Assembly (NCBI GenBank): GCA_947258825.1
Contig: CAMYJX010000002.1
Coordinates: 12,183-64,632, forward strand
Direction of reading: 5' to 3'
Length of the DNA: 52,450 nt
DNA from: an uncultured Pseudomonadales bacterium
GTDB lineage: Bacteria > Pseudomonadota > Gammaproteobacteria > Pseudomonadales > Azotimanducaceae
The position numbers and the translations under genes are program-made. Under the pieces are notes generated by a model. That model made no database searches. It had not been told where the DNA came from and was given only the letters and a program-made list of their open reading frames with translations. Positions 40,208 through 48,996 of this stretch are shown here, piece after piece. The number at the start of each line of letters is the position of its first letter. Position 1 is the first letter of the stretch.

Positions 40208-41323
40208 GTGAACGCCTCAACCAACGACTCTCAGCTGGCCTGGATCCTCGCCGGACCAAAAGCAGGCGACAACGCCCAGCTGCGTGCTCTGGCAGGCGCG
40301 CTCAACGAACTCGGCGACTGGATCATCGATGAAAAGCCTCTGGCCTTCCGACGCTACGAACTGCTGCTGCACATAATCTCCCGCCCCACGCTGGCGGGGT
40401 TGGACAAACCAAGCCGCACCGGCCTCCGGCCCCCATGGCCTGATCTCGTGCTGACCGCCGGTCGCCGCAACGAACTCGTGGCTCGCTGGATCAGGAAGCG
40501 ATCGGGGAACCGCACGCGCCTGGTACACGTCGGTCGGCCCTGGTCCCGGCCCGACCGCTTCGACCTGGTCGTCTCCACCCCGCAGTACGTGCTCTCGCCC
40601 TCCGCAAACGTGCTGATCAACCCGCTGCCGCTGCACCAGCAGGACCGAGTCAAGCTGTCCAACGCCGCCGCGTGCTGGGCTGCGCGGCTGGATCATCTGC
40701 CGACGCCGAGAGTCGCTCTGCTGCTGGGCGGCAACAGCGGTCCGTTCGTCTTTACCAGCGCCGCCGCGGACCGCCTCGCGGAGCAACTCAACACCTTCGT
40801 GGGGTCGCTGACCGGCAGCCTGATGGTCACCACCAGCCCTCGCACGCCGAGCGGTTTTGCAGGCCGCCTGGAGCAGGCCATCGAGGTACCGCTCTTCAGT
40901 TACCACTGGAACCCGGACGCCGGAGCGAATCCTTACTGGGCATTGCTGGCGCTGGCCGACCGCATCGTCGTCACTGAGGAGAGCATCTCCATGATCACCG
41001 AGGCGCTGGCCACCGGCAAACCCACCTATCTTGCATCGGTTGCGCCAGCCGCTTCCCGCCCCTGGTGGCTGCGACCCGACAGCTATCGCTGGAAGCCGTT
41101 GACCCATCGGCTGGCGATGGCCTTCGCGCCGGCGCGGTTCTACAGGGATGTGGGACGTATACACGCCGAGCTCATCGGAGATGGTCGCGCCGCATGGCTC
41201 GGCGAGGGGGATCCGAGCACGCGCCATGCTGAAGACAGCTCCCTTTCTGCAACTGCCTCCCGGGTTCAGGCCCTGATGTCGGAAAGCGTCGGCAGGCGCG
41301 ACAAGGCGCCTTACCGACTTTAG
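40208..41323 (+). CDS. ELM1-family (DUF1022) putative glycosyltransferase, copy 1 (371 aa)
   Basis: The family pattern is clear: AWILAGPKAGDNAQLRALAG, PWPDLVLTAGRRNELVARWI, LVHVGRPWSRPDRFDLVVST, LLLGGNSGPFVF, SLMVTTSPRTPSG and IVVTEESISMITEALATGKP. The last resembles the nucleotide-sugar site of GT-B glycosyltransferases. Bacterial members lie near LPS and capsule genes. It starts at a GTG at 40208. A second member at 48997 shares the same motifs and closes the locus on the other side. Confidence 0.85.
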   Translation: MNASTNDSQLAWILAGPKAGDNAQLRALAGALNELGDWIIDEKPLAFRRYELLLHIISRPTLAGLDKPSRTGLRPPWPDLVLTAGRRNELVARWIRKRSGNRTRLVHVGRPWSRPDRFDLVVSTPQYVLSPSANVLINPLPLHQQDRVKLSNAAACWAARLDHLPTPRVALLLGGNSGPFVFTSAAADRLAEQLNTFVGSLTGSLMVTTSPRTPSGFAGRLEQAIEVPLFSYHWNPDAGANPYWALLALADRIVVTEESISMITEALATGKPTYLASVAPAASRPWWLRPDSYRWKPLTHRLAMAFAPARFYRDVGRIHAELIGDGRAAWLGEGDPSTRHAEDSSLSATASRVQALMSESVGRRDKAPYRL

Positions 41324-41324
41324 A

Positions 41325-42260
41325 TCAGGCAGGCAGCGCCAATGGCGGCTGAGGGGGCGGGGCCAGCGGCGGGGTTTTCTCCAGCACCTCCCGCGCATCG
41401 TGCCGAACGTGATTCTGCGCCATTTCCTCATCCAGCATCTGCTCTGTAATCACGCCCTGTTCCACACACTCACGCAGCAGGCCGAAGAACAGACGCTCCT
41501 GGTTTTGATCCGGATGTGCTTTGTAGTTGCCCAGGAACGCATAGTCGCCGAACAGCTTGCGGCGGCCCCGCATGAGCCAACCTATGGGCGGGAATAGCCG
41601 GAAACGTTCCGCCGGTCGCCAGTCCACGGGCAGCCCGGTTTTCCAGGGCTGAGTCTTTCTGCGGGTCGTGTGCAGCATCTTGGTGCGCGCCGTGAGGTGA
41701 TCGAAGTCGTTCCACTCGTTCTCGAACATGCCGATGCTTTCCCGCGGCTCGGTCTTCAGGCAGATCCAGTCGTGGTAGTCCAGCTTGTCATCGAACATCG
41801 ACCGAAATTGCTCCTCGCAGCGCCAGTGGGTGAGCTTCGCGCAGTCCAGCAGCATCACGCTGGATGCCAGGCAGCGATCCACGACGCCCTTGGTGCCAGT
41901 ACGAGGGCGGCACATGATCGCTTTGCCCTGCATGTCACGGGACAGCAGCTCCCAGATATCGGCAACGGCAAAGATGTCCGGGTCCATGACGATGGCCCGC
42001 CCCTGATAGCCCATGAGCTCCGGGGGCATGAATCGCAAAGGGGTAAACGACTGCAGATCGTCGTTGAGCCAGACGCGCTTCACACCGTCACGCAGGTAGA
42101 GCTGGCCCTCCATCTCATGCAGGAAGGGGTGGTCCGTCGTATTGATGAAACGCACGTCGAATGCGTCTTTATTGACCGAGTTTCGGCGCAGGGCGTGCCG
42201 GGCGACGATGGCGCCGAGAATCTGCTTCGGGTTGGTATGAATGAAGACGCAATGTTCCAT
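41325..42260 (-). CDS. GT8-like putative glycosyltransferase (311 aa)
   Basis: The start MEHCVFIHTNPKQILGAIVA resembles GT-A proteins that begin with a strand and nucleotide-binding turn. The candidate DxD motif is in AIVMDPDIFAVADIWELL. Later come LDYHDWICLKTEPRESIG and DHLTARTKMLHTTRRKTQPW, with a histidine as in GT8 C-terminal metal sites. The tail is proline-rich. I use the ATG at 42260; a TTG at 42275 is possible. It follows the sulfotransferase by about 20 nt on the same strand, so both likely modify the same glycan. Specificity is unknown. Confidence 0.7.
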   Translation of the reverse strand: MEHCVFIHTNPKQILGAIVARHALRRNSVNKDAFDVRFINTTDHPFLHEMEGQLYLRDGVKRVWLNDDLQSFTPLRFMPPELMGYQGRAIVMDPDIFAVADIWELLSRDMQGKAIMCRPRTGTKGVVDRCLASSVMLLDCAKLTHWRCEEQFRSMFDDKLDYHDWICLKTEPRESIGMFENEWNDFDHLTARTKMLHTTRRKTQPWKTGLPVDWRPAERFRLFPPIGWLMRGRRKLFGDYAFLGNYKAHPDQNQERLFFGLLRECVEQGVITEQMLDEEMAQNHVRHDAREVLEKTPPLAPPPQPPLALPA

Positions 42261-42280
42261 GAATCCGGATCTCAATAAGG

Positions 42281-43159
42281 TTACTTGGCAGCGTAGCCGA
42301 ACCGGTTGTCCAGCTTGTCCGCTATTTGCCGGTCGATCAGTCGAATCTGTTCGGCATCGAAATAATCGTGATATCCGCCCACCTTGGCACGGCGGGTCTT
42401 GAAGCTGTCCGGATTGCTGGGGTCCGCGGCGCGCAGCCGATCGCTGTCCGATTGTGCTTCAGCTTCCCGCTTCTTCATGTTCTCAACGGACGCGTACTCC
42501 ACCACTTCCGCCAGCGTTTCCGGTCCGGGCTCCAGGCCCAGAAAACGCGCCAGCCGATCGAGTTCTTTAACGGTATCGGCGCGCATATCCTCGTAGCGAA
42601 CAATCAGGGCGTCACGTACCTCGTCGACCCCGCATATCCACTCGTTCATGAAATCAATGACCTTGGGCAGCCCGCTGGTTCCCATGATGAAGTCAAAGGG
42701 TGAAAGCTCTCCATTCGCGGGCGGATACTGATTGAGCGCAACTTTGTGCGGCCGCATACGGTGCTTCCATTGAAAATACTGGGACATCGCCACGTCCGCA
42801 GGATGCCGCACCAGTAGAATCACACGCTCGTCCCGATAGGCGCGTTTGGAACCACCGTCCCGCGTGTAGTCACGCAGATAGTTGTCGTGGGTGAACAGCA
42901 CCTTCGGTATCGAGGGGTCGAGGCGATGATAGTTGCCGAACTCCAGCAGGGTCCCCTCAGCCAGCCCTTTCTCCAGCTGATAAAGGCGCGAGATCATCAC
43001 CCGCACCCAGGTCCTGCCGCTCTTCCCGAACGAGGCCACGACGAAATCCGCCTGCTTCAAGCGCCGCAGATCGAACCAGCCGCGCACACGCCGCTCCGCT
43101 GAATAGCGCTGATCCACCGGCAATACCTTGAAGGCGTGTTCGAACACCCGTTGCAACAT
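42281..43159 (-). CDS. PAPS-dependent sulfotransferase (292 aa)
   Basis: The 5'-phosphosulfate loop is VASFGKSGRTWVRVMIS (residues about 41-57). The 3'-phosphate motif is LLVRHPADVAMSQYFQW. The C-terminal signature RAKVGGYHDYF replaces the RKGxxGDWKxxF of classic enzymes. HDNYLRD supplies the likely catalytic histidine. It transfers sulfate from PAPS to a hydroxyl of a glycan or lipid in the cytoplasm. It forms a two-gene operon with the GT8-like gene and is divergent from the Gfo/Idh-PhyH fusion. Confidence 0.88.
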   Translation of the reverse strand: MLQRVFEHAFKVLPVDQRYSAERRVRGWFDLRRLKQADFVVASFGKSGRTWVRVMISRLYQLEKGLAEGTLLEFGNYHRLDPSIPKVLFTHDNYLRDYTRDGGSKRAYRDERVILLVRHPADVAMSQYFQWKHRMRPHKVALNQYPPANGELSPFDFIMGTSGLPKVIDFMNEWICGVDEVRDALIVRYEDMRADTVKELDRLARFLGLEPGPETLAEVVEYASVENMKKREAEAQSDSDRLRAADPSNPDSFKTRRAKVGGYHDYFDAEQIRLIDRQIADKLDNRFGYAAK

Positions 43160-43332
43160 GAAGCGCCATCATCAAGTGGCTACTGAACCCGACGAATTTT
43201 ATAGGACCACGCAGCGTCTAACCAGCGTGTCCCTGGGGCGTTCGACAGCAGCCCGCCAAAGATGCTACCGGCGCTGGTCACCGGCTATAATGCGCGACGT
43301 CGAGACGCCAGCAAGCACGGCCCGGAGGGTCT

Positions 43333-45204
43333 ATGAGCAGAAACGTGGGATGGGGTATCGTCGGCTGCGGCGACGTTGCCGATCGCAAAGCCGGCGCATC
43401 GTTCAACGCGATTCCCGACAGCCAGCTCGTGTCCGTGATGCGCAGGGACGCTGCGCGCGCGGAAGAATTTGCGCTCAAACACGGCGCGGCCCATTGGAGC
43501 ACCAGCGCCGCAGACGTTATCCAGCACCCGGAGGTGGACGTGATATACGTCGCCACGCCGCCGGGCAACCAACTCGAGTACGCGCTGGCAGTAGCGGAGG
43601 CCGGGAAGCCGTGCCTGGTAGAAAAACCCGCGGGAAGATCCCTGGCGGAATTTCAACGCATGCGCCAGGCCTTTCGTAATGTCGGGCTACCTCTGCATGT
43701 TTCATTTTATCGGCGCCACTTGCCGCGCTTTCTCAAGGTCAAAGCAATCCTCGACTCTGGCGTGCTCGGCAGCATCGTCAGCATCGACTACCGGATGACC
43801 AAGCCCGCCCCCCCTGACCGACAGCCCATCGACGCCGCGGTGACCGGGGGAGGCAGCTTCTACGACCTTGCCTGCCACATGCTCGACCTGTTCGATCTCT
43901 GGTTTGGAGCGCTGGAGCATGACGGGGCAAGCGCCACGAATCTGATTCCTCGGGAAACCACGGAAGACGCCGTCGCCCTTTCCTTCCGTACGCAAAGCGG
44001 TGCCGTGGGAAACGCGCTATGGAACTTCGCGGCCAGCCGATCGGGAGACGAGCTCGTCATCGACGGCACGCGAGGGCGCATCACCATGAAGGGGACCTCT
44101 GTGTCCAAGCCCGTGAAGGTGGAATTCGAGCGGGCCGCCAGAATGCGAGTCAGCCAGAGCCGCTATGAACGCTGGTACGTAAAGTACGGTGAGAACCTCG
44201 GCCTGCCCATTCACAAAACCTTTCGCTTCAAAGAGGCCGACTATCCCCACCGGAACCTGATTCAACACGTGACTGCCAAGGTGGCCGCGGGAGACAACGG
44301 CGACAACGCAGATGACGCGATGCGCACAGCTCGCATCGTCGACCGGGCGCTGGACGACTACTACGGCGGACGCGAGGATGCTTTCTGGACTCGTCCGGAA
44401 AGCTGGAAAAGCCTGCAGGCGCAGGCTTCGTCCAGAAATCAGCAGCCCCTCCCCGCGGAATTTCGAGTCTCCGAAGATGAGCTGCAGCGTTTCGAAACGC
44501 AAGGCTACATCGGTCCGTTTCAGTGCGATGCCGAATGGCAGAAGCTTATCGTACCCGTCAAGAAAGGGCGCGGGTTACATCTTGTTGAAGAGGATCTGTT
44601 CAACGTCTGCACGCATCCTTCGGTCGTTCGCCGTGTCGCTCAGGTGATGGGCCGCTCGCGCTTTTCGCTGTTCAAGGCGCGATTTGTGGTGAAGATGCCC
44701 AACAGCGAAGAGTCGGAGGTCGCGTGGCATCAGGACGTGGGTGACAGGAACGGCGGGTTCATGGAAGACGGCAAGGCAGTCCCCACCCTGTCTGTCTGGA
44801 TGGCGATCGACAAGTCCGACATGGGCAACGGGGCGCTGCAGGTAATTCCCGGCAGCCATCTCCGTCTTGTTGGCAACTATAACAAGCACATCAGATCTGA
44901 ACTGATCGAGTCCGGCGCGGTCACGGAGCAGGATCTGCAGCGGGCACAGTCCATCGAGCTCAAGCCGGGCGAGTTCATCATCTTTCACAGCTGGCTGCTG
45001 CATGGCAGCCAGCCCAACCGTTCGGACCGGCGACGCGCCGGATTGAACATGCGTTTCTCCCCCGAAGGCATGGAATGCGAGCAGGAATTCGTCTATGTCC
45101 CCATTGAGACGTCGCCCGTCGAGCAGAGCGACCGCCTGTTCGTGAACGAAGTCTGGGAGGGTGAGGCGAACATCGACGCCGGCGTTCGTGCCGGGTCGGG
45201 CTGA
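43333..45204 (+). CDS. Fusion of Gfo/Idh/MocA oxidoreductase and PhyH-type 2-oxoglutarate dioxygenase (623 aa)
   Basis: Residues 1 to about 350 are a Gfo/Idh/MocA dehydrogenase: Rossmann GWGIVGCGDVADRKAGASFN, ATPPGNQLEYALAVAEAGKP, catalytic-type EKPAG (97-101) and GGGSFYDLACHMLDLFDLWF. Residues about 380-600 are a phytanoyl-CoA-dioxygenase-like domain with Fe(II) ligands H466 and D468 (WHQDVGD) and H557 (LLHGSQ), then Arg-rich RRRAGLNMRFSPEGME for 2-oxoglutarate. Both halves keep their key residues. GGAGG precedes the ATG. Located amid glycan genes and divergent from the sulfotransferase, it may oxidise and hydroxylate a sugar or lipid in sequence. The substrate is unknown. Confidence 0.9.
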   Translation: MSRNVGWGIVGCGDVADRKAGASFNAIPDSQLVSVMRRDAARAEEFALKHGAAHWSTSAADVIQHPEVDVIYVATPPGNQLEYALAVAEAGKPCLVEKPAGRSLAEFQRMRQAFRNVGLPLHVSFYRRHLPRFLKVKAILDSGVLGSIVSIDYRMTKPAPPDRQPIDAAVTGGGSFYDLACHMLDLFDLWFGALEHDGASATNLIPRETTEDAVALSFRTQSGAVGNALWNFAASRSGDELVIDGTRGRITMKGTSVSKPVKVEFERAARMRVSQSRYERWYVKYGENLGLPIHKTFRFKEADYPHRNLIQHVTAKVAAGDNGDNADDAMRTARIVDRALDDYYGGREDAFWTRPESWKSLQAQASSRNQQPLPAEFRVSEDELQRFETQGYIGPFQCDAEWQKLIVPVKKGRGLHLVEEDLFNVCTHPSVVRRVAQVMGRSRFSLFKARFVVKMPNSEESEVAWHQDVGDRNGGFMEDGKAVPTLSVWMAIDKSDMGNGALQVIPGSHLRLVGNYNKHIRSELIESGAVTEQDLQRAQSIELKPGEFIIFHSWLLHGSQPNRSDRRRAGLNMRFSPEGMECEQEFVYVPIETSPVEQSDRLFVNEVWEGEANIDAGVRAGSG

Positions 45205-45221
45205 GCTGCTGCCTGCAGGAT

Positions 45222-45512
45222 CTAATCCTTGCTCAGCGTTTCCCCTGGCTCGCCGCGACGTTCCCCATTGAGATCTTCTGCGACACTTTCGGCGGCAATT
45301 TCGTCCCCCTCGTCAGCATCGCTCGCTTCGCCGCCGAAGGCTGCCTTGATCTTGTGCCAGTAGAGCCTGAGGGTGACGCTCACCGCGGCAATGGCGCCGA
45401 TGAGACCTTGAATCAACATGCTCCCGGTGCCGGGATCGAGATAGGCATGCGCCGGAACCACCCAGGCGCTCAAAATCGCAACTGTAATCAGCCGCCAGGC
45501 CGCATTTTTCAT
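45222..45512 (-). CDS. Small exported membrane protein with the YLDPGTGSM motif (96 aa)
   Basis: A signal-like segment (WRLITVAILSAWVVPAHA) is followed directly by YLDPGTGSMLIQGLIGAIAA, then a transmembrane stretch and LYWHKIKAAFGG. The rest is an acidic disordered tail. Proteins with YLDPGTGS(M/Y)-LLQ are, as I know them, common next to sulfatase-type and glycan genes. It follows the membrane sulfatase-fold gene on the same strand and probably belongs to the same operon. I use the internal ATG at 45512; one at 45545 is possible, and neither has a strong ribosome-binding site. Confidence 0.78.
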   Translation of the reverse strand: MKNAAWRLITVAILSAWVVPAHAYLDPGTGSMLIQGLIGAIAAVSVTLRLYWHKIKAAFGGEASDADEGDEIAAESVAEDLNGERRGEPGETLSKD

Positions 45513-45621
45513 GGGGAGGGTGTCTCTCGTAGGGAGGATGTGCATGATCGCGAAGTGAACCCACGCTGCTTTACGCGGGTTGCAACTCTAAGCCGCGCCG
45601 CAGAGAGACGCAAGGCCAGGG

Positions 45622-47247
45622 CTAAGGGTCAGCCGGCCAGGGATAGGTTACCCATGAATCGTCTTCACGGCCCTCCAGATAAACCTGCAGCGGCGAACCC
45701 GGTTCGCTCGGCCCCACATTCACCCCCAGGGTCTCGGCGAGCATCCGCCATACCGGACCGGCGCTATCGTCAGTCATCATCGGGCCGCGAGTAGTTTTGC
45801 TGGCAAATAGGGTGCTGAAACCGTCAGCCAGATCCCGCGCGGTCAGCTCGCTGCGAGTTTCTGCGCGCGGCGCTGTCTCATAGAGGCGGGACCCGTGATC
45901 GCCATGCAGGATAATTTCGGCACGCTCCCAATTGCCCTCCGCCTTCAACGCATCGAAAAGACCACCCAATTGCCGGAGCGTACATCGAACCTGCTCGAAG
46001 TAGAGACCATATCTCTGATCACGACCTGCCGACGAATTCCCCCGGCGGTGGAGTGGATGATGGCTCAGCCACGTGAGAGGTTTGTCGCGCAACCCGCAGT
46101 TTGAGTCAAAAACATAAGGGCTGTGGGGCAGGAGCAAGTGAATAAAATGGACGGTGCCCGGGGAAGCCACCGAAACGGTATCCCGGACAGACCGGAATGC
46201 TGACGACGAGGCCAGCGGTGCTACCCGCCCATCCCAAGCCATCACGACCGGCAGAGAAATACCGATCCGCCGGGCTTGCAGCCTCAGACCGACGTACGAT
46301 TTCCAGAAGGTCTCAAGAATCCCCGGGTGATTCAGCAGCATTCCCAGCAACACGGCCATCTTCTGAAAATCACTGAGGTCGGCCGAACGCAGCCAATCGG
46401 TTCCGTCATAACGATACGTCAAACATCTTGCGAGAGGGACGGGGGCCTCCGCGCAGTAGTCCAGATAGTTCGACTGGTAGACGTTGAGCGAATAACCACG
46501 CTCATGCAGCGTCTGGAAGTAGCGGTTGCTGGTCAGGATGAAAGGTCGTTTGCCGCGGTAGTTGTTCTCGGGCGCTTCTCCAGCTTCGAAGTTGAGCATG
46601 CTGGAGATGGAGACTTTGGTCGAAACATACTGACTGATCGCGTTGGCCCGCAGCTCGAAGCCGTATGAACGAAAGAACTCGGCAATCTCTTTCCTGAGCA
46701 CCTGGCCACCGGCGATGTCCTCTGGAATGCCACCCAACCCTGCGAACTCGTCCAGAATGATATGAATGAGGGTTCCCGGCGGCGGGTCGGCTCCCACCTG
46801 ATCTCCCACTCGAGCAGCACCTTCGACAGACCGGGTTTCCACATATTGCTCATTGCTCGGGATCAGAACGGTTCCCGCCAGCATGGCGCTCAGAACGCAA
46901 ACCAGGATCAGCGCCAGATGCTCCCGAAGCAGCCAGCACAGGCATGCAACGACCAGCGCGCAACCCGCTGCCAGGACGCCGTCGAACCAGGTGGTCTGCA
47001 GGTCCAGGAACAGCGAAACGAGGAATGCGAACACCAGAGCGTGCCGAATTCCGCGAGTTCCGCCCGCCACCAGCGTGAAGCCCATGGCCGGCACGGCGAA
47101 GACGGCCCCGGAATAGAATAGCGCGCCGGCCGGTATGGGATGGCCCCGGAAGCTGGAAAAAAGGAAGTAAGGCGTCCAGACAAGGAGAAAACAGGCCGCC
47201 AGCCGGATCCAGAAGTCGTTTGAAGGACGGAATCGGGTTCTATCCAT
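45622..47247 (-). CDS. Membrane sulfatase-fold (alkaline phosphatase superfamily) protein (541 aa)
   Basis: Residues about 12-130 hold four or five transmembrane helices (WIRLAACFLLVWTPYFLFSS, LVVACLCWLLREHLALILVC). The periplasmic catalytic part has HIILDEFAGLGGIPED with a metal-binding Asp, HFIHLLLPHSPYVFDSNC, and the terminal metal motif IILHGDHGSRLYE. This is the LtaS/sulfatase-like fold. It could be a phosphoglycerol or phosphoethanolamine transferase, or a sulfohydrolase. The nearby sulfotransferase makes either a sulfate or a phospho-group decoration plausible. It lies between the methyltransferase-like gene (24 nt) and the YLDPGTG gene. Confidence 0.82.
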   Translation of the reverse strand: MDRTRFRPSNDFWIRLAACFLLVWTPYFLFSSFRGHPIPAGALFYSGAVFAVPAMGFTLVAGGTRGIRHALVFAFLVSLFLDLQTTWFDGVLAAGCALVVACLCWLLREHLALILVCVLSAMLAGTVLIPSNEQYVETRSVEGAARVGDQVGADPPPGTLIHIILDEFAGLGGIPEDIAGGQVLRKEIAEFFRSYGFELRANAISQYVSTKVSISSMLNFEAGEAPENNYRGKRPFILTSNRYFQTLHERGYSLNVYQSNYLDYCAEAPVPLARCLTYRYDGTDWLRSADLSDFQKMAVLLGMLLNHPGILETFWKSYVGLRLQARRIGISLPVVMAWDGRVAPLASSSAFRSVRDTVSVASPGTVHFIHLLLPHSPYVFDSNCGLRDKPLTWLSHHPLHRRGNSSAGRDQRYGLYFEQVRCTLRQLGGLFDALKAEGNWERAEIILHGDHGSRLYETAPRAETRSELTARDLADGFSTLFASKTTRGPMMTDDSAGPVWRMLAETLGVNVGPSEPGSPLQVYLEGREDDSWVTYPWPADP

Positions 47248-47271
47248 GGCGGCTCAAGGCGTGGCCCCGGG

Positions 47272-48741
47272 TCAGTTTACAGCCTCAGGTCTTCTCTCAA
47301 GAAGATACAGCGTGCGCTCCGATCCGCGCAGCTTTTCCGCGGTGAGAATCTTGAAATATCGGCGAAACGCATCTTCGAATCCATCCTCATGATAATCGGG
47401 AAAGATGTCTTCACGGGTAGCCAGCAGTCGCGCTACCTGTGAGTCCGACTTTGGAACGAATTCTATGATCAGCATCCCGCAGAGCGAGCTGAAGAATTTC
47501 GCCGCCATCTTCATTGGCACGTTGTTGGCGATGCAGATGTGATGGATCAGCGCCAGAGCCATGCCAACATCGACCTTATTACGCTCCGCAAAGCTCATTC
47601 GTTCCTGATTTGCCCAGCCGATGGCGGGGCTGGGACTGGTGAGATCCTGAAGCAAAGGCAGGATAGAACGTTCCGAGCGCTCAACTGATTCCCGATAGTT
47701 CTTGTCGACCGCTATGGCGTCGATGTCATGGGCCAGCACAAAGTAACCTTCACCGCTGGCGATTCGACTGAATCTGCCCGTGTTGGCGCCGAAATCTGCC
47801 AGGGTGGGAGCAGCATTGGGCTTGTGATCCCGGAGCAGCGTGGATATCAGACGCTCTTTGTGTTCCATGGATTCATCTGCGTAGTTGGTGTCCTGGTAGT
47901 AGTCACCCCACTCCGAGATGGCGTTCTTCCAGACCAGGCTGCGAACCGCATCGCGCAGGCTGATCATCAACCCCTCGATCTGCGAAGCTCGCAAAGAGGC
48001 CTGCACGCTGGCTTGTCGATCTTTCCCCACGTTCTCGTATTTTCTCTGCGCACGCGCATGCAGATGAATGTGGGCCAGAAGAGGATAGCGAAGCCAGGTT
48101 CTTCGTGGCAGCATTCTGCTGGTCAGATCCAACGGTATGCCATCGATGAAGGTCTGCAGCAGACGCAGCAATCGGAAGTCGGCAAAAGCGGCCAGCGCCA
48201 GGGGTGCCAGGAAATGCTGGCAGAACTGCTTGTAGGCTTGCCAGGGCTTGCCCTGCTCGTATCTCTCGAAGGACAGGGTATCTATGAGGACGGGACGACC
48301 GGAGTGAAACTGGATGTTGTAGGCAGAAGCGTCCTTGAGATGCATACCATGCTTCAGGGCTTCAATCTGAATATCCATGGTCAGCAGGGCCGCATCCTTC
48401 AGCTGGCTGAAGGACCACTCGTAGGGATACGAGATGTAGCTTACCTGCTCCGGCTGAATGATCCTGTAGGCGCTCGTTTGCTCCTCGATCTGCACCTCTG
48501 CGTGGCGAATCAGCCAACCCTTATCGGTCAGGGAGTCGTAAAGACCTGAACTCATCAGAAGATCGTAGTCATCGCCGTAACTCCGATTGATCTGCCGCTG
48601 AATCCGGCCATCTTTTCTGAAAAGAAAGCCGCTGGGATCTCGGAACGATGACCCAATTCTGTCGTTGCTCATGCGCTGTACCAACGGAGGGCAGGTGGCT
48701 GCCTCATCACAATCAAAACCCGGGAACCCTTCCATCAGCAC
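47272..48741 (-). CDS. Two-part protein: kinase-like N-terminus and SAM-dependent methyltransferase (489 aa)
   Basis: The N-terminal region (FRDPSGFLFRKDGRIQRQIN, then KDASAYNIQFHSGRPVLIDT) has the DxxxxN...(D) layout of aminoglycoside-kinase-like folds. The C-terminal region is a class I methyltransferase: LADFGANTGRFSRIASGEGY, VLAHDIDAIAVDKNYRESVE and DVGMALALIHHICIANNVPM. This arrangement is seen in NoeA-like nodulation-type proteins. It likely methylates a glycan or its lipid carrier. The start is uncertain: a GTG at 48741 or ATGs at 48735 and 48672, none with a good ribosome-binding site. It leads the operon with the sulfatase-fold and YLDPGTG genes. Confidence 0.75.
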   Translation of the reverse strand: MLMEGFPGFDCDEAATCPPLVQRMSNDRIGSSFRDPSGFLFRKDGRIQRQINRSYGDDYDLLMSSGLYDSLTDKGWLIRHAEVQIEEQTSAYRIIQPEQVSYISYPYEWSFSQLKDAALLTMDIQIEALKHGMHLKDASAYNIQFHSGRPVLIDTLSFERYEQGKPWQAYKQFCQHFLAPLALAAFADFRLLRLLQTFIDGIPLDLTSRMLPRRTWLRYPLLAHIHLHARAQRKYENVGKDRQASVQASLRASQIEGLMISLRDAVRSLVWKNAISEWGDYYQDTNYADESMEHKERLISTLLRDHKPNAAPTLADFGANTGRFSRIASGEGYFVLAHDIDAIAVDKNYRESVERSERSILPLLQDLTSPSPAIGWANQERMSFAERNKVDVGMALALIHHICIANNVPMKMAAKFFSSLCGMLIIEFVPKSDSQVARLLATREDIFPDYHEDGFEDAFRRYFKILTAEKLRGSERTLYLLERRPEAVN

Positions 48742-48996
48742 TCGTCTGCTGAAAGGTTCACAGGAAACATACCATCATTCCGACGCCCGGTGACCGGCCG
48801 CGCCCTGGGTGGGCGAGGGGTCGCTGGCGGAAATCGGCTGGAGGCGCTAGAGTGCTGGCCGTTAGCATCATCACCGGGTCGGTCTCGACCGCGGGGACGG
48901 GTTCAGCAGACCGCCCGATGGCTCTGAATTTTTAGCCCGGTCTGCCTGAAAATCGAAGCTCGCTGGTTCGGCAAGCCAGGCCCAGAGGAAAAGACG

